Assembly: GCA_015501595.1 (NCBI GenBank)
Contig: JADNRX010000373.1
Location: 1 to 52,421, forward strand
Reading direction: 5' to 3'
Origin: Hymenopellis radicata
Taxonomy: Eukaryota; Basidiomycota; Agaricomycetes; Agaricales; Physalacriaceae
DNA length: 52,421 bases
The translations under genes and the position numbers were made by a program. The notes beneath the pieces were generated by a model. The model made no database searches, was not told where the DNA came from, and saw nothing but the letters and a program-made list of their open reading frames with translations. Of the stretch, positions 36,196-45,033 are shown one piece after another (within the stretch, counting starts at the first letter, position 1; each line of letters opens with the position of its first letter).

Positions 36196-37830
36196 GCGTG
36201 GTCCGTCTTCGGGATTGTCTTCCGGGGGTTTCCTCTACTGTCTTCACGGGAGTAGCCTACTCGAGAGTAGTCCTCATAATTGAGGAGATGTCTTCTTCGG
36301 GTGTGGTAGTGTGTGGTGTCGTCTCCTCTTCGTGGGTGTCGGGTTCTCTCTCGTTTGGCTGGGAGCGCTGAAGACGCGTCATGCGGCGTGCTTCTTGCCG
36401 GTTGCGGGTTCGATTCAGAGGCGTGTTTGCGAAATCAATATATTTTGTACTGGGTTTATCATTGCATTTGGTAGGCTATGTACTAATAAAACTACTCTAA
36501 TAAATCGGCACTACCAGCATAGTGCGTTGCTAAGTCGAGCTGGTCTTCTCGGCCGAGATCCAAATCGCCGAGGCGGGGTGTCCTCCCACGGGCTGGCGAG
36601 TACAGCAATCAAGTCTCTCGCGGTAAAGCTAAAAAAACAAAGGTGTCTCGGGTGCTTATGGCAGGAAACCAAGCTAAACACTAACTGCGCGAGAGGTCGG
36701 TTCTGGGTCACAACATCCCTTCCTTACTCGCGCAGTCCCCGGTCTTGGGCAGCCGAAGCTGTGGTGTTTGCCCAAGCACACACCGGACAGACAGCTAAAA
36801 GGTTTAGTCAGTGAATTTCGTGCGAGTCACTGCGACGTACCTTGCTGCCATCGAATTCACAGCACTAAAGCACGCGAATCGGGGCAGATCCGAGGGCGAG
36901 TACCTAGTCGTCAGTGCGGGAAACGTAGCATACGATCAATAGACCTAATCATAGCAGAGTCTGCGCAAGAGACTCTAGAGACCAGGAGTTGGCATCTAGA
37001 CAATCAACGGTTCAGACGATGATGACAGTAAGAGGAAAGGTGCACTGACTACACAACCTTGGAATTAAATGCCGTCGTCGAGAGGGACGAAACCGATGGA
37101 GGCGAGGCGAAATGACGACGACAGCGAGCAGTGACGTGAATAGGTACAGAATAATGGCCAGAGATAGTAGCAGCATAACGGCGAGAAGGAAAGGTGGGTA
37201 ATGGGATTCACCAGAATTCCAGTGACCTTTATACCTCTACAGAATAGGGTTTGATATATTGAAGCAGCCGTCTGGGCCCGCAATCAGTCATCATGTTTGC
37301 GTGCTTCCTTTTGATTTGAAACCAGTCGGAACTAGGCAGTGTGGCGCGCTTCAACAAACTCATATCCCGTTGGTGTCATTCGACGCGGCTGCTCTTCCGC
37401 TTTCGATACATATAGATAATGATATAGCGCAAAGTACATGCGAGCATGCAGAGGTAGAACGAAGACCACACCATTAGCCGCCATCCGTAATTCACTTGGA
37501 CATGCTGCAGGGCAGTATCAGTTACTGATGCAACGAATATTACGCGCTTGGGTAGACATACAGAGAGATTCAGACAAGGGTGCTTCCTGGCTTGATTCGA
37601 GTGTCCAAGTAGGATACACGTCTACCACAAGAGAATTAATTTCTCCTGTCCAACCAGCAACACTCGACGGACAGCGCCTGTTGAAAACGTGTACCTCAGC
37701 GGAGTCAAGGTAACGAAATAGAAGCGGTGCGCAATTACGCACGGAACTCTTCATCCGGGGCCTGATTTCGATCTCTGGAGGAGGGTCAGTCTGTACTGTC
37801 CATTCCTCCTTTCCCTCTCACCGTCACGTC
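36196..37830. other. Island, left part: no gene recognised
   Basis: This unique sequence lies between the minisatellite and the exon-rich part of the island. A pair of inverted 9-mers (CTGCGCGAG near 36685, CTCGCGCAG near 36729) is the only structure I noticed. No transposase or reverse transcriptase motif was found. Confidence 0.35.
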
Positions 37831-37834
37831 CCGT

Positions 37835-38851
37835 CTAGCATCAACGTTCAGAGGGTGATAATTTCGCGGTATCATCGCCACACCACTCACCAACTGCATT
37901 TCCATCCTCTCAGCGCGTTCTTCGGACTGGAGTCGCGCTTAGTGATGTTCGCGACAAGACAAGAACTTCACGGTCGGTAAGCTGTCCGTCGCCTTGTCCC
38001 AGCTCGCCCGCTGAAATTTCACGTAGTCTTTACGATTCAAGAGTTGGAGAACAGACGGCGTCGACAAGGTAAGTGAATCATTCAAACACGTAGCCAGTCG
38101 GTATACTGACTGTCGAGCTCCAGAGCGCCTCAAGTCGTCGAGATCTGCGGTCAGAATGGTTTGAATGCCCAAGAAGTCGAAACACATCGCGTAATCGTTC
38201 GCCGACCATCCCCAGAGTTGTACCCGCTCAATTTGTTGAGAAGCGGGGTCAGAATGTCGAGGATGAAAGAGAAAAGCAGATATGGACGACTGGCAGGTAA
38301 GTAGTGAACGTCTACAGAGTTCACGGCTGACTTGTTCGCCGCTAGATACTGGCCAAGGGGGTCCAGCGCCACGAGGAAGAGTCGCTCAATTCTTCGAGAA
38401 CCGGGATTAGATTTCAAAGGGAGGAATACGGTGACGAGGTGCGTAATCGAATTCAGCCGCATTCGATAAAGAACTGACACGCGAGGACCTATAGACCCCA
38501 TCAAACGTCCAAAAGAGCCGAGGATTCAATGACGAAAGGGTCGAATTCGAGAGAAGCCGCGCCACGGACATGAAGGGCAGGAGCAAGAACGTCTCGATCG
38601 TGTCCATTCCAAATGCGGCAAGTTCACGCTTGACTGCTTACTGTCACCATCTGGATCCTCAAATCTGTTTCTTTACTTCATCAACGCGCCGGCGCCTTCG
38701 GCGCCTCTGGATACGACGAAATCCTCGATTATTAACTTTGGATTGCGAAGAACGGCGCAGTGGGATTGATCCAGCGTTGATGGCCTCGCCGGCCAGGCTT
38801 GGATCTTGGGTGAAAAGTGCTTTTTTCACCGTTTTTTCGCGTCATTTCTGA
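37835..38851 (+). other. Spliced transcription unit of unknown product
   Basis: Four plus-strand introns look canonical: about 37973-38025 (GTAAGC...TAG), 38071-38122 (GTAAGT, CTGAC, CAG), 38297-38345 (GTAAGT, CTGAC, TAG) and about 38439-38493 (GTGCGT, CTGAC). Joined in one frame they keep about 200 codons open (pieces such as RDLRSEWFECPRSRN, GQNVEDEREKQIWTTG, SRSILREPGLDFKGRN) and stop near 38570. Another frame from the ATG at 38282 (MDDWQILAKGVQRHEEESLN) is also open across the last two introns. The minus strand has natural-looking open frames here too (38151-38504), so strand and product are not settled. No family is recognised. Confidence 0.35.
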
Positions 38852-39328
38852 CTCATTTGATGTTAGATATGCTCTCAATATGTGCGCGACTTTGTGAGTT
38901 TTCCTTCCCTTGGCGGCGTTAAACTTGACGCTAATTCGCATGTATACAGATGGACCGCGGTGGCTTCGCCACCGCCTCGAATAGCCGTCTGCCTCTAGGA
39001 AACACGACGTCGTTGCCATGGAAACCGAGGATTGGATATAGAGCAAGCGTGGATGTCCTCGCCGGACCGGCTTTTTGTCCAGGCGAAAAGGTGCGTGTTT
39101 TCAGCAAATTTTGATTTTGATTTCTAACCACTTTCATTAGATCTACTCATCGTACCATGAAACAAGGTACGTTCGGCTCTAGATTCTGCGGTATTCTTCA
39201 TCTCACCATTTGCCACTAGTCGAGGCGGCTTCGCCGCCTCCTCACACTTTCGAAGAACTCGAAGAACAACGCCACGACTTAGGAACACGCAATTTCGCAA
39301 ATCTTATGGCGTGTGTTGGCCTCGCCGG
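38691..39328 (+). repeat. Three tandem modules, period about 266 bp, each with a TTC-loop hairpin
   Basis: Each module has a perfect hairpin with a TTC loop (38691-38705, 38957-38975, 39222-39240), about 95 bp of variable sequence, and a CTCGCCGG box (38785, 39058, 39321) followed by an intron-like stretch. The hairpin stems differ in sequence but stay paired: GGCGCC, GCGGTGGC and GAGGCGGC arms. In one frame the box encodes related peptides, VDGLAGQAWILGEK, VDVLAGPAFCPGEK and VGLAGPAFFLGKK. The second is followed directly by a strong donor (AAG/GTGCGT) with a CTAAC branch point and TTAG acceptor. The modules read as diverged copies of one exon-intron unit. Confidence 0.7.
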
Positions 39329-39405
39329 CCCGGCTTTTTTTCTGGGAAAAAAGTCCTAATATTTGCTTTCAATTGCACGTTCATTTCTGACTTGGCTCCA
39401 TTAGT

Positions 39406-40632
39406 TCAACTGCCGAATTACAGTCAAATGCAGCGCCGATTCCTTCTCTACCCACACTTATTTTCCCTTGATGGCGATCTGGATCTCGAGGCCTTCGGAT
39501 TTATGGACGAATTGAGACGTTTCGGCGGCGCACTTGTCCAGGTACGTTATATTAGTCTCCCTGTATCCTCACGCTAATTCCTCCTTGAATATTGCGTTTA
39601 CAGCAGTGAACAGCGACGCTTCCGCCGCTGCGCTCGCGTTCCGAGCTCCTCACTGCTTTGATAACGACATTTTACAATTTAGGCGCCACATTTTAACTTG
39701 CGTGTCCTGACCCGACGCTGTGGATCCCTACCCTCTTCTACAGAACTATTTACAACCCATGCTCGTCGTCTGCTCTTGCCACTATCGGTTCCGCTGGTGT
39801 TACGCGTTCTCAATCTGTCCCGAGCTCTGCCAATTCCAATATGGAACTAGGCCCACTCGCCCAGCCTTCAGATAATTGTACCCGCTGATGCCGATATGGA
39901 TCTTGCGGGGCTCGGCTTTGTGCCCGCATTAGGACGTGTTGGTGACGGAACTTTTGTACGTGACTTTCCTCTTTTTGATCGTGTCGCTAACTTATTCGCC
40001 CAGTATCTACCTCAATATTGATTTTACCGCAGTGAGCACCGCCGCTTCCGCCGCTGCGCTCGCACTGCGAGCTTCTCACTGCGGTGATAATGACGGCTGA
40101 ACCTGGAGGTCAACGCCACACATCAAGCGCCGTCGCAGTCAAACAGGACAACGTGGCCATCGTCGAATATGCGACACGCATCGAATGCAGTACTCGATTC
40201 GGCCGCAGCCAGCATTCCCCGAGGGGCTCAGGATCGAGCATGTTCATGTAATGAGGTACGTACCTCCAAGACTGTTGTGATCATTCCCCGGAACTAACTC
40301 ATTTGTAGGTCGTCTCTATGGTGTTTTATTGCCATCTTCTGACGCCTTCAGCATTTCGCTTTGGGGACGAGAGCTTCTCGCTTCCGGGATAACCACGGTT
40401 CTCTATATTCCGCGCCACATTTCACTTCGACCTTCGGACAATATGGACGTTGACCTTCTGCTCATCCACGACGAGCCGGCACCTCCGGACAACATATCTC
40501 TGCTTCGCTTGCATTACGGCGTCGTTGGTGACGGGTTATATTCATTTGGTGTTCGTGCCTCATTTATTTTGATATTTTCACGGAGCTAACTCAGTTATAG
40601 TTCGTATCCACGGCGCGTTAATTACGCCGTAA
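39406..40632 (+). CDS. Unknown multi-exon gene or gene remnant with repeated exons
   Basis: I do not recognise the product. Exon-like blocks end at good donors and begin at good acceptors. The first (39406-39540) reads LFSLDGDLDLEAFGFMDELR, then GTACGT. A second (about 39885-39954) reads DADMDLAGLGFVPALGRVGD, then GTACGT with CGCTAAC and CAG. A third (about 40312-40552) reads GVLLPSSDAFSISLWGREL and NMDVDLLLIHDEPAPPDN, then an intron with GAGCTAAC and TATAG, and ends VRIHGALITP with a stop at 40630-40632. The first two blocks are clearly related to each other (DLDLEAFGF and DMDLAGLGF). Stops within E1 and E2 interrupt a simple joining, so this may be a decayed tandem-exon gene. Confidence 0.35.
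39604..39655. repeat. 52-bp palindromic element, copy 1
   Basis: It begins CAGTGA and ends TCACTG and shares 45 of 52 positions with the copy at 40030-40081. It follows directly on an acceptor-like TTTACAG. Sequence just downstream (TTTGATAACGAC) also resembles that of copy 2, so the element sits inside a larger duplicated unit of about 420 bp. Confidence 0.75.
40030..40081. repeat. 52-bp palindromic element, copy 2
   Basis: The termini CAGTGAG and CTCACTG are perfect inverted repeats, and an inner hairpin GCTCGCA-C-TGCGAGC is also perfect, giving a double-hairpin layout. GGTGATAATGAC follows, similar to the flank of copy 1. Confidence 0.75.
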
Positions 40633-41563
40633 ATCGCCCTGTTTGACGTGGGTTTCGACTGTGGGTACAATTTTCCCGCGAGGCGAACTTGGGACTGGCT
40701 AGCGCGGACTGTACCGCATTAGCACCAGTAGACTACATTGTCCTTCGTGTAGAAGTACAGTACATGTCGTAGCTACGTCAAAATGATACTTGCATTCTTT
40801 TATTACTCTTCTGCGCGAATGTCAACGAAATGAACAAGAATACTTGCCTTAGACTAGAATTGTGTTACTTGCCGGACTCAACAAATGCATATATCGCAAT
40901 TTCCACTTCGTCAGAGCTCTCTACAGCCGTAAAAATACATGGGAGAGTATAGTACAAGATACTAGTGAAACTTGGTGAGCACCAGAAGTTGAAGAATAAG
41001 ACACACTTGAAGAAACCCCACCTGTTGGAGGTTACGGAGAAGTGAGTATCACCGAAACATCCAATTCCAACTTCTCGAAAACTTCATCCAGGGTGAGCCC
41101 AAAAACCAGTGCGATCGATAGAATGTACCTCGAAGATGATGTCCGTCGGGTCGTTAAGTTGATTTCAAGTAGCCAATGAAAAGTATTTCCTCCGCTTGCT
41201 GAGCGGGTAACTCGAGTCGTCCCAACGTTCCAGGCCTTCAATCAGCTCGGAATTAGTGGCAAAACATTGTGATCAAACGTCAACATCCGGCTAAGCTACC
41301 CGCAGGTGATCGAGACCTCTTGACCTCGAACCACGACGTGTCCGAATCCAAGACGCTTACACCAACTCGCCTCGATGCTCTCTCACTCTCTCCGACGTCT
41401 GGCCAACCTGAAATTACCTGGAGGTTCGTCTGGGGCTTATGTATGAGAAATTCCGATGGTCCTTGAGGCTGAGAACGCGTTCTAAAGACGACTTTACGCG
41501 TCGGACGCTCTGGGAGGCCTATGGACCCTGCATAATCGATGACATGAGGATCTCCTGAACCCT
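40633..41563. other. Island, no clear gene
   Basis: Both strands have open frames of 65-70 codons (41032-41241 minus, 41269-41466 plus) without family features. No convincing introns were found here, unlike in the flanking parts. Confidence 0.35.
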
Positions 41564-41921
41564 ATGACGCGTCTGGGGCATTTACAATCTTATCTTGCTC
41601 ACGGATGCGGGGAAATGACGCCAGAAGTCGTCTTCGTCCTCCGTCCCTCTGAAACTTTTGGGTAACACTCGTTTCCCGCTCTCTTTTCGTAAATCTGACA
41701 ACTGTATTAGGTGTACATACCCTGAATACACTATCTACGACTGTTTACTCGCCTCTGAACAAATTCAATTCAATGCTAACGCGCGATTCGCGCTGTTTCA
41801 CCGATATGCTGAAAGAGTTGGTACCTTTTCCGTGTTTCAACGTGCTTTATTTCCTGCTGACTGATATCACATGTTATTAGAACGTAAACGGGCGCCTTTC
41901 TCCTTTCTCGAATGGCTGTAA
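41564..41921 (+). CDS. Small three-exon gene, unknown function
   Basis: Exons 41564-41661, 41711-41820 and 41881-41921 splice in phase into 82 residues: MTRLGHLQSYLAHGCGEMTP, EVVFVLRPSETFGCTYPEYT, IYDCLLASEQIQFNANARFA and ending RAPFSFLEWL. The introns (49 and 60 bp) have GTAACA and GTACCT donors, a CTGAC branch in the second and TTAG acceptors. No signal peptide or family is seen. It could be the 3' part of a larger gene. Its stop overlaps the start of the next small gene. Confidence 0.4.
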
Positions 41922-42341
41922 TTGGCAACGCGAAGCGTTGCGCCCGTCGGGGTGAAAAGTCCAATCTGTAAGTTTTCAATACCTCCGCGTCTGGGCGCCC
42001 TGGCACAACTCCCATCAGATTCTCAGGGGTAAACCCTGCATCTAATCCTGGCGCTTTGGTTCTTGGAGGTTGGCTTGAGGACGGGAAAGTCGCTACAGTG
42101 CATTTGGGAGAAGGAGGTAAGTTCCATTCGCTTTGAGTACACTACTTGCCTTGAGGTTTGACACATCTCAAGATTCAAGTGTATTATTTCTTGAAATGAT
42201 ATCTGTTTGGTTGTCTTGTGTCCAGGGCGACCAATCGAGAAGAAGCGAGATTATGTGGCGGCGCAATATGCGCCCGAATATTGGACAGATCTCATCTGGT
42301 CCGACGGTCGCGCATCGTCGCATTCGCTTCCACGGCTGTAG
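41912..42341 (+). CDS. Small three-exon gene, unknown function
   Basis: Exons 41912-41967, 42019-42116 and 42226-42341 join in phase into 89 residues. Donors are GTAAGT twice, acceptors CAG. The sequence reads MAVIGNAKRCARRGEKSNLF, SGVNPASNPGALVLGGWLED, GKVATVHLGEGGRPIEKKRD and YVAAQYAPEYWTDLIWSDGR before the stop at 42339-42341. The second and third exons look strongly coding. The first contains a 17-bp hairpin (41925-41941, GAA loop) and overlaps the stop of the previous gene by ten bases in another frame, so both may be parts of one gene with a frame break at the hairpin. No family is recognised. Confidence 0.4.
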
Positions 42342-42377
42342 TTCCGCGTCTGATGGAGTCTAGAAGCTTTGAAGTAG

Positions 42378-42383
42378 TATAAA
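42378..42383 (+). promoter_or_regulatory. TATA box of the 42484 gene
   Basis: TATAAA lies 101 bp before the ATG at 42484 and is followed by a pyrimidine-rich tract (about 42410-42450, CCCTCTCTCCCCCATCC), a usual layout of fungal core promoters. Confidence 0.5.
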
Positions 42384-42483
42384 GGTGGTGGGAATGGGGT
42401 AGAATCTATCATTCCCTCTCTCCCCCATCCTTCTCTCCCTGTATCCCAGTTTGTTCTCGACACCCATCTCTGATCAACATCTC

Positions 42484-43015
42484 ATGCTCTCATCTATCCA
42501 ACAGGCAGCCAGTGTTGTCACCTCCGCCGTCCTCATCATCGCGTTCCCGACGCGTAACCATTCAAAACGTGACGGACATCGTGATCGTGACAAGTCTGTT
42601 TCCTTCTTCCCACCATCCTTGTTGATTTTTCTCGTTTACTCGCGCCTCTTTCAGCAACGTTCTCGTTCTCTCCAAGCAAGCCCTCTCGTACGCTCACTTG
42701 TTTGCTGTGCTTCTTGAACAAGCCGCTGACAATTGTTTCCAGACTTGCTTTTCGTCGGGAAGTGTGTGCCGCCGACTTGGATGGGGGAATAGCGCCATAG
42801 AACGTCCCTTTTCAACAACTCCCATGTATCTGGAGCGCCCGCACGGTACGTCGTCGTTGTCCTGCACCCCCATCCTGTGTCCTTACTTTTCACCTAGACT
42901 TTGACGCGTTCAATTGCTCCTTTATTGTCCCGCCCTCCGGTATGTCGTTGTCTTGGCTGAACTCTTTCATGATATCGCTAAAAAATCTCTCTCTCTTATA
43001 GCATTGCCGCTATGA
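42484..43015 (+). CDS. Unknown 118-residue protein with hydrophobic N-terminus
   Basis: Exons 42484-42593, 42655-42845, 42898-42939 and 43002-43015 join in phase into 118 residues. The start MLSSIQQAASVVTSAVLIIA is hydrophobic and could be a signal peptide or anchor. It is followed by a basic His/Arg/Asp patch (RNHSKRDGHRDRD), then LSKQALSYAHLFAVLLEQAA, NCFQTCFSSGSVCRRLGWGN with three Cys, and FDAFNCSFIVPPSALPL. Introns are 42-62 bp with good donors (GTACGT, GTATGT). TATA box and CT-rich tract support a real start. A second frame is also open across the first intron, so the product is not certain. No family is recognised. Confidence 0.45.
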
Positions 43016-44854
43016 TGGGGGCCGCCCTCTTGGACGACGTCGGATTACTGGATGCGCCGCAGTGTGGGACGTTGTCTTTGTGACGCGTCCTCTTCTCATT
43101 TGACTGCGCGTCAGTGGGAACCCGGACGGAGGCGCTCTCTTTGGACGACATTTCCCGGCACTCGCATCATCGATTCTAGATGGGACTGGTCTGTTGGTAG
43201 CGGTGTCTGCATGCCTGACTCCTAGGCCTCAGTCTAATGTTTGGTGCGTATTTCATGACTGATCTGCCTTTGACTTTGATTGAATTTCTGTCGTAGGTCG
43301 CGACGCTCTCTTTGATTCCTTACGGACCTCTGCTTGGCATCGTCAAAGCGCCGCCTTGCTGTCTGGACTTTGTCGCCGAGCTGCCCTCGCAGCAATACCC
43401 GGTCGACCTATGTAACGCGACGTCGACTTGAGCTGAACTCCAAGGACAGAGCCACAAAGACATTGTTCGTTCTATTTCCCGCCTTGTTCTAGACCATTCG
43501 TGACCTTTAGCATAGATGTCTACGAGCACCGGACTTATTCGAAAGACCATGGCTGCTACTCTCGCTGCGACTAGCAGGCAAGCAGATGGTAAGTAGACCT
43601 CATTCATTAGCTGCTTAGGCTACTACTAATGGCTTCGACAGAGTCGGGACTAGAAATGTGTGGTCTTCACCCGCGACGTTGTCTTCGCGACGCGTCCTGG
43701 TCCCATTTGGCTTCGCGCCGGTGGGAGCGACTCCGCCCTATTGGGTATGGCGTCCTTTCTGGTCGCGTGCTTGATGAACCCGCCCTGGTATTCTCTGCCT
43801 CGACATTGGTGAGTATTCTTTGCACTGTGAGGAAGTCAACATGTTGATATTTTGCTCTAGGTGCTTGCTGAGCACGACGTCGGGATTTTGATGCCTCGAC
43901 CTGGACCACACACCTCGGTTGTAGGATAGCCTTCTTTTTGGATGGTTTTATCATGCGAGGACGTCGTCGTCAGCACCGTCGTGCTAAGGTGAGGTTTTTA
44001 AACATAGGCCAGTTCTTTCGTAGCTGATGTCGTCCTTTTAGACGAACGTGGGGCGCTCAGAAACACGGACAGTGTAGGGATGCGACCATGACACGAGGAA
44101 TATGCCATCGGTGTGGTTGTGTAAGGCGCGCCGGACCCGCCAGATGTGGCGCAGTTCGTGGGCGGGAGGTCGGGATAATTCTCGAGTTCACCGCGGACGC
44201 TGAGATGTGTGGAAGGACTATATTAATGTGAAGCCTCTCATTTAACATGGGGCATCGTCGCGCTCTCGTCACGTCATGGTGAGTTATTCAATTTCCATTC
44301 TGTTTTCGGTCAATTGATTTTTTCGAAGTTTAGATTATTGCAACGAGCATCGACGTCGGACCAGACTCTCAGTGGGAACGACGACGACTTTGACAAGGGC
44401 TGGTAAGTCTTTCACAACGTCTTTTAACAGTGAGTTGATACTAACTTGGTCATCTCGTCAGAATCTGACCAAAGTTCCATACGGTGTCGGTAGCCGTGCG
44501 GTCACGCTCGCTATCGCGGGATACGTAGACATGCCTGGGTAGCCTTTGCTGGTTCATTTATGTAGTGTACGCAGTATTATTACCTCTAACCTTTACTTTC
44601 TTCAATGGACATTTCATAGTAGGTCGTCTCTCCTTTATCTGTACTCGCTCTTCAAGTTACTGACGAGGTTCCGTAGTGTACAGCTCAGAGTTTCCTCCCC
44701 GTTAGTCTAAGTAACTACCCGAGCTCTCAAGATGGTCACACCTTCGCCATCACGCCTACCTCAAGATCATCAACCATCCCACCCACCGCCGTTCTTTCAA
44801 GACGTCCCCTCCTCAAGCATACCACCGACACAGCCTTTCTGATCCAATGCGCGA
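43016..44854 (+). other. Island, right part: repeated exon-like pieces
   Basis: At least two diverged copies of one coding-like block are seen: DVVFVTRPLLI-stop-LRVSG at about 43060-43125 and DVVFATRPGPIWLRAGG at about 43673-43730. The stop (TGA) in the first stands where the second has Trp (TGG). A second motif recurs as LLDDVGLLDAPQ (43030) and LAEHDVGILMPRP (43865). Plus-strand introns include 43810-43859 (GTGAGT...CTAG), about 43990-44040, about 44280-44335, 44402-44460 (GTAAGT, ACTAAC, CAG) and a donor at 44540. Between the last two, LTKVPYGVGSRAVTLAIAG reads well. No complete gene can be drawn. It looks like a decayed repeat-exon array. Confidence 0.4.
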
Positions 44855-45033
44855 AGCCCGCAGCGCGGATCGCAAGAGTGGTGTAGGAACTTTTTTAATC
44901 CTGGTAAGCAAGTCAATTGAACCACTCACGTTGGGAGATTAGGACATCGTCCATCATATTCCTAACGGGCCCAGTATCAATACCGCGTACATGCGTAGAG
45001 AGGAGAGAAGAACACGTACACATGACCAGACAT
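44855..45033 (-). pseudogene. 5' stub of the aldo-keto reductase gene
   Basis: The duplicated start (ATG at 45033, MSGHVYVF) and the first splice region are present, but the sequence departs from the left copy at 44855, after about 20 bases of exon 2 coding sequence. An insertion of a few bases (around 44987) adds an in-frame stop to the first exon. The rest of the gene is absent on this side. Confidence 0.8.

Noticed and set aside
35765..36247. 160-codon minus-strand open frame joining the TRR remnant to the minisatellite
   Set aside because: It reads the TRR part in the wrong frame, and the rest is low-complexity repeat translation.
37939..38607. Natural-looking minus-strand open frames (for example 38151-38504)
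   Set aside because: They run through four stretches that are canonical plus-strand introns, and they change frame without minus-strand splice sites. Not fully excluded, but the plus strand is better supported.
35982..44854. Island as a classical transposon
   Set aside because: No transposase, integrase or reverse transcriptase motifs and no terminal repeats were seen apart from the 2.9-kb duplicated host sequence.
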